The translations under genes were made by a program, and so were the position numbers. DNA of 32,074 nucleotides from Pelagibius sp. (lineage in GTDB: Bacteria > Pseudomonadota > Alphaproteobacteria > Kiloniellales > Kiloniellaceae): NCBI RefSeq assembly GCF_028289705.1, contig NZ_JANQOI010000033.1:1-32074 (forward strand), written 5' to 3'. The notes beneath the pieces were generated by a model, which made no database searches, was not told the origin of the DNA, and saw only the letters and a list, made by a program, of their open reading frames with translations. Shown in pieces: positions 31,533 through 32,074 of this stretch (position 1 is the stretch's first letter; each line of letters begins with the position of its first letter).

Positions 31533-32074
31533 ATGACGAAGGCGAAGGCGCAGGAGTCGGGAGGCCAAGAGTCGGCGCAACGGCCGGCATCGGATCTGGC
31601 CGCGCGGGTGCGGGCCGGCGACCGGCGCGCCCTGGCGCGGGCCATTACCCTGATCGAGTCCACCAGGCCAGACCACCTGGCCGAGGCCGAGGCCCTGTTG
31701 GAGGCGATCCTGCCGGCCAGCGGCCAGGCCGCCGACAGCGCCTCCGTGCGCGTCGGCATCACCGGGGTCCCCGGCGTCGGCAAGTCGTCCTTCATCGAGC
31801 GCTTCGGGCTGAATCTCATCGAGCAGGGCCACAAGGTGGCAGTGCTGGCGGTGGACCCCTCCTCCAAGGTCAGCGGCGGCTCGATCCTGGGCGACAAGAC
31901 CCGCATGGAGGAGCTGTCGCGCCACCCCGGCGCCTTCATCCGCCCCTCGCCCACCGGCGGTACCCTGGGCGGCGTCGCCCGACGCACCCGCGAGGCTCTG
32001 CTGGTCTGCGAGGCTGCCGGCTTCGATGTGGTGATCGTCGAGACCGTGGGCGTCGGCCAGTCCGAGACCGCGGT
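31533..32074 (+). CDS. meaB: Methylmalonyl-CoA mutase-associated GTPase MeaB (3' end outside window)
   Basis: The first 180 residues of a G3E-type GTPase are visible and the frame runs off the window. The Walker A is GVPGVGKSS (from residue 79), followed by [23 protein letters not shown] and [42 protein letters not shown], which contains the switch and base-sensing region of the MeaB/ArgK/YgfD family. MeaB loads and protects adenosylcobalamin in methylmalonyl-CoA mutase, whose gene lies upstream at 26473. The ATG at 31533 is used; the ribosome site is weak (AGCGGGAC). The N-terminal 20 residues are longer and more polar than in some homologues. Confidence 0.95.
   Translation, partial: MTKAKAQESGGQESAQRPASDLAARVRAGDRRALARAITLIESTRPDHLAEAEALLEAILPASGQAADSASVRVGITGVPGVGKSSFIERFGLNLIEQGHKVAVLAVDPSSKVSGGSILGDKTRMEELSRHPGAFIRPSPTGGTLGGVARRTREALLVCEAAGFDVVIVETVGVGQSETA

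Overview
The window is high-GC DNA (about two thirds G+C in the core genes) from an alphaproteobacterium, most likely a Rhodospirillales-type lineage. The pointers are a TipF-like degenerate EAL protein preceded by a CtrA-type box, a short S24-family HTH regulator typical of alphaproteobacteria, a DUF2927-like lipoprotein, a methylmalonyl-CoA mutase/MeaB neighbourhood, and several dispersed palindromic repeat families. The genus cannot be fixed from the sequence alone. No rRNA, tRNA, CRISPR array or intact insertion sequence was seen.

Layout. 1-1.05 kb: 5' part of a zinc-ribbon/membrane/coiled-coil/TPR protein on the minus strand. 1.6-8.5 kb: a small unknown gene, a cupin metalloenzyme, a LysR regulator divergent from a 1201-residue fused CydDC-like ABC exporter, then a PEP-mutase/isocitrate-lyase-family protein. 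8.6-10.7 kb: an accessory patch with a broken cupin gene and a NAL1-like serine protease with lower-GC codon use. 10.7-16.2 kb: a class IV aminotransferase, an S24 regulator lacking its Ser/Lys dyad, a DUF952 protein coupled to pyrD, arsC, and the TipF-like gene. 16.2-24.1 kb: a DUF2927-like lipoprotein, a HAD-IIA hydrolase followed by a multidomain class III nucleotidyl cyclase, a secreted histidine phosphatase, a YbfB/YjiJ MFS transporter, an AraC/GyrI-like regulator, NrtS and a VOC protein. 24.2-26.4 kb: a low-GC two-gene island, DUF262 plus HEPN, which is the best candidate in the window for a defence or toxin-type system. 26.5-32.07 kb: methylmalonyl-CoA mutase, an Atm1-type ABC exporter, a VOC protein and the 5' part of the MeaB GTPase, all on the plus strand.

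How the genes fit together. The mutase and its chaperone GTPase MeaB belong to one B12-dependent pathway (propionyl-CoA/ethylmalonyl-CoA assimilation). The exporter and VOC gene sit between them, and the exporter is bracketed by two long copies of the same repeat. DUF952-pyrD and HAD-cyclase look like short operons. The DUF262 and HEPN reading frames are 5 nt apart and were probably acquired together.

Intergenic DNA is rich in structured repeats of three families: (1) short CCCTCGGG/GCTCGGG palindromes, several in head-to-head pairs; (2) roughly 150-bp elements with CCCTCACCC/GGGTGAGGG ends and paired GGGAGAGGG hairpins; (3) two 97-bp compound hairpins that align without gaps except that the 16-nt loop of one is the reverse complement of the other. 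The third family, the DUF262-HEPN island and the CtrA-type array ahead of the TipF-like gene are the observations most worth following up.
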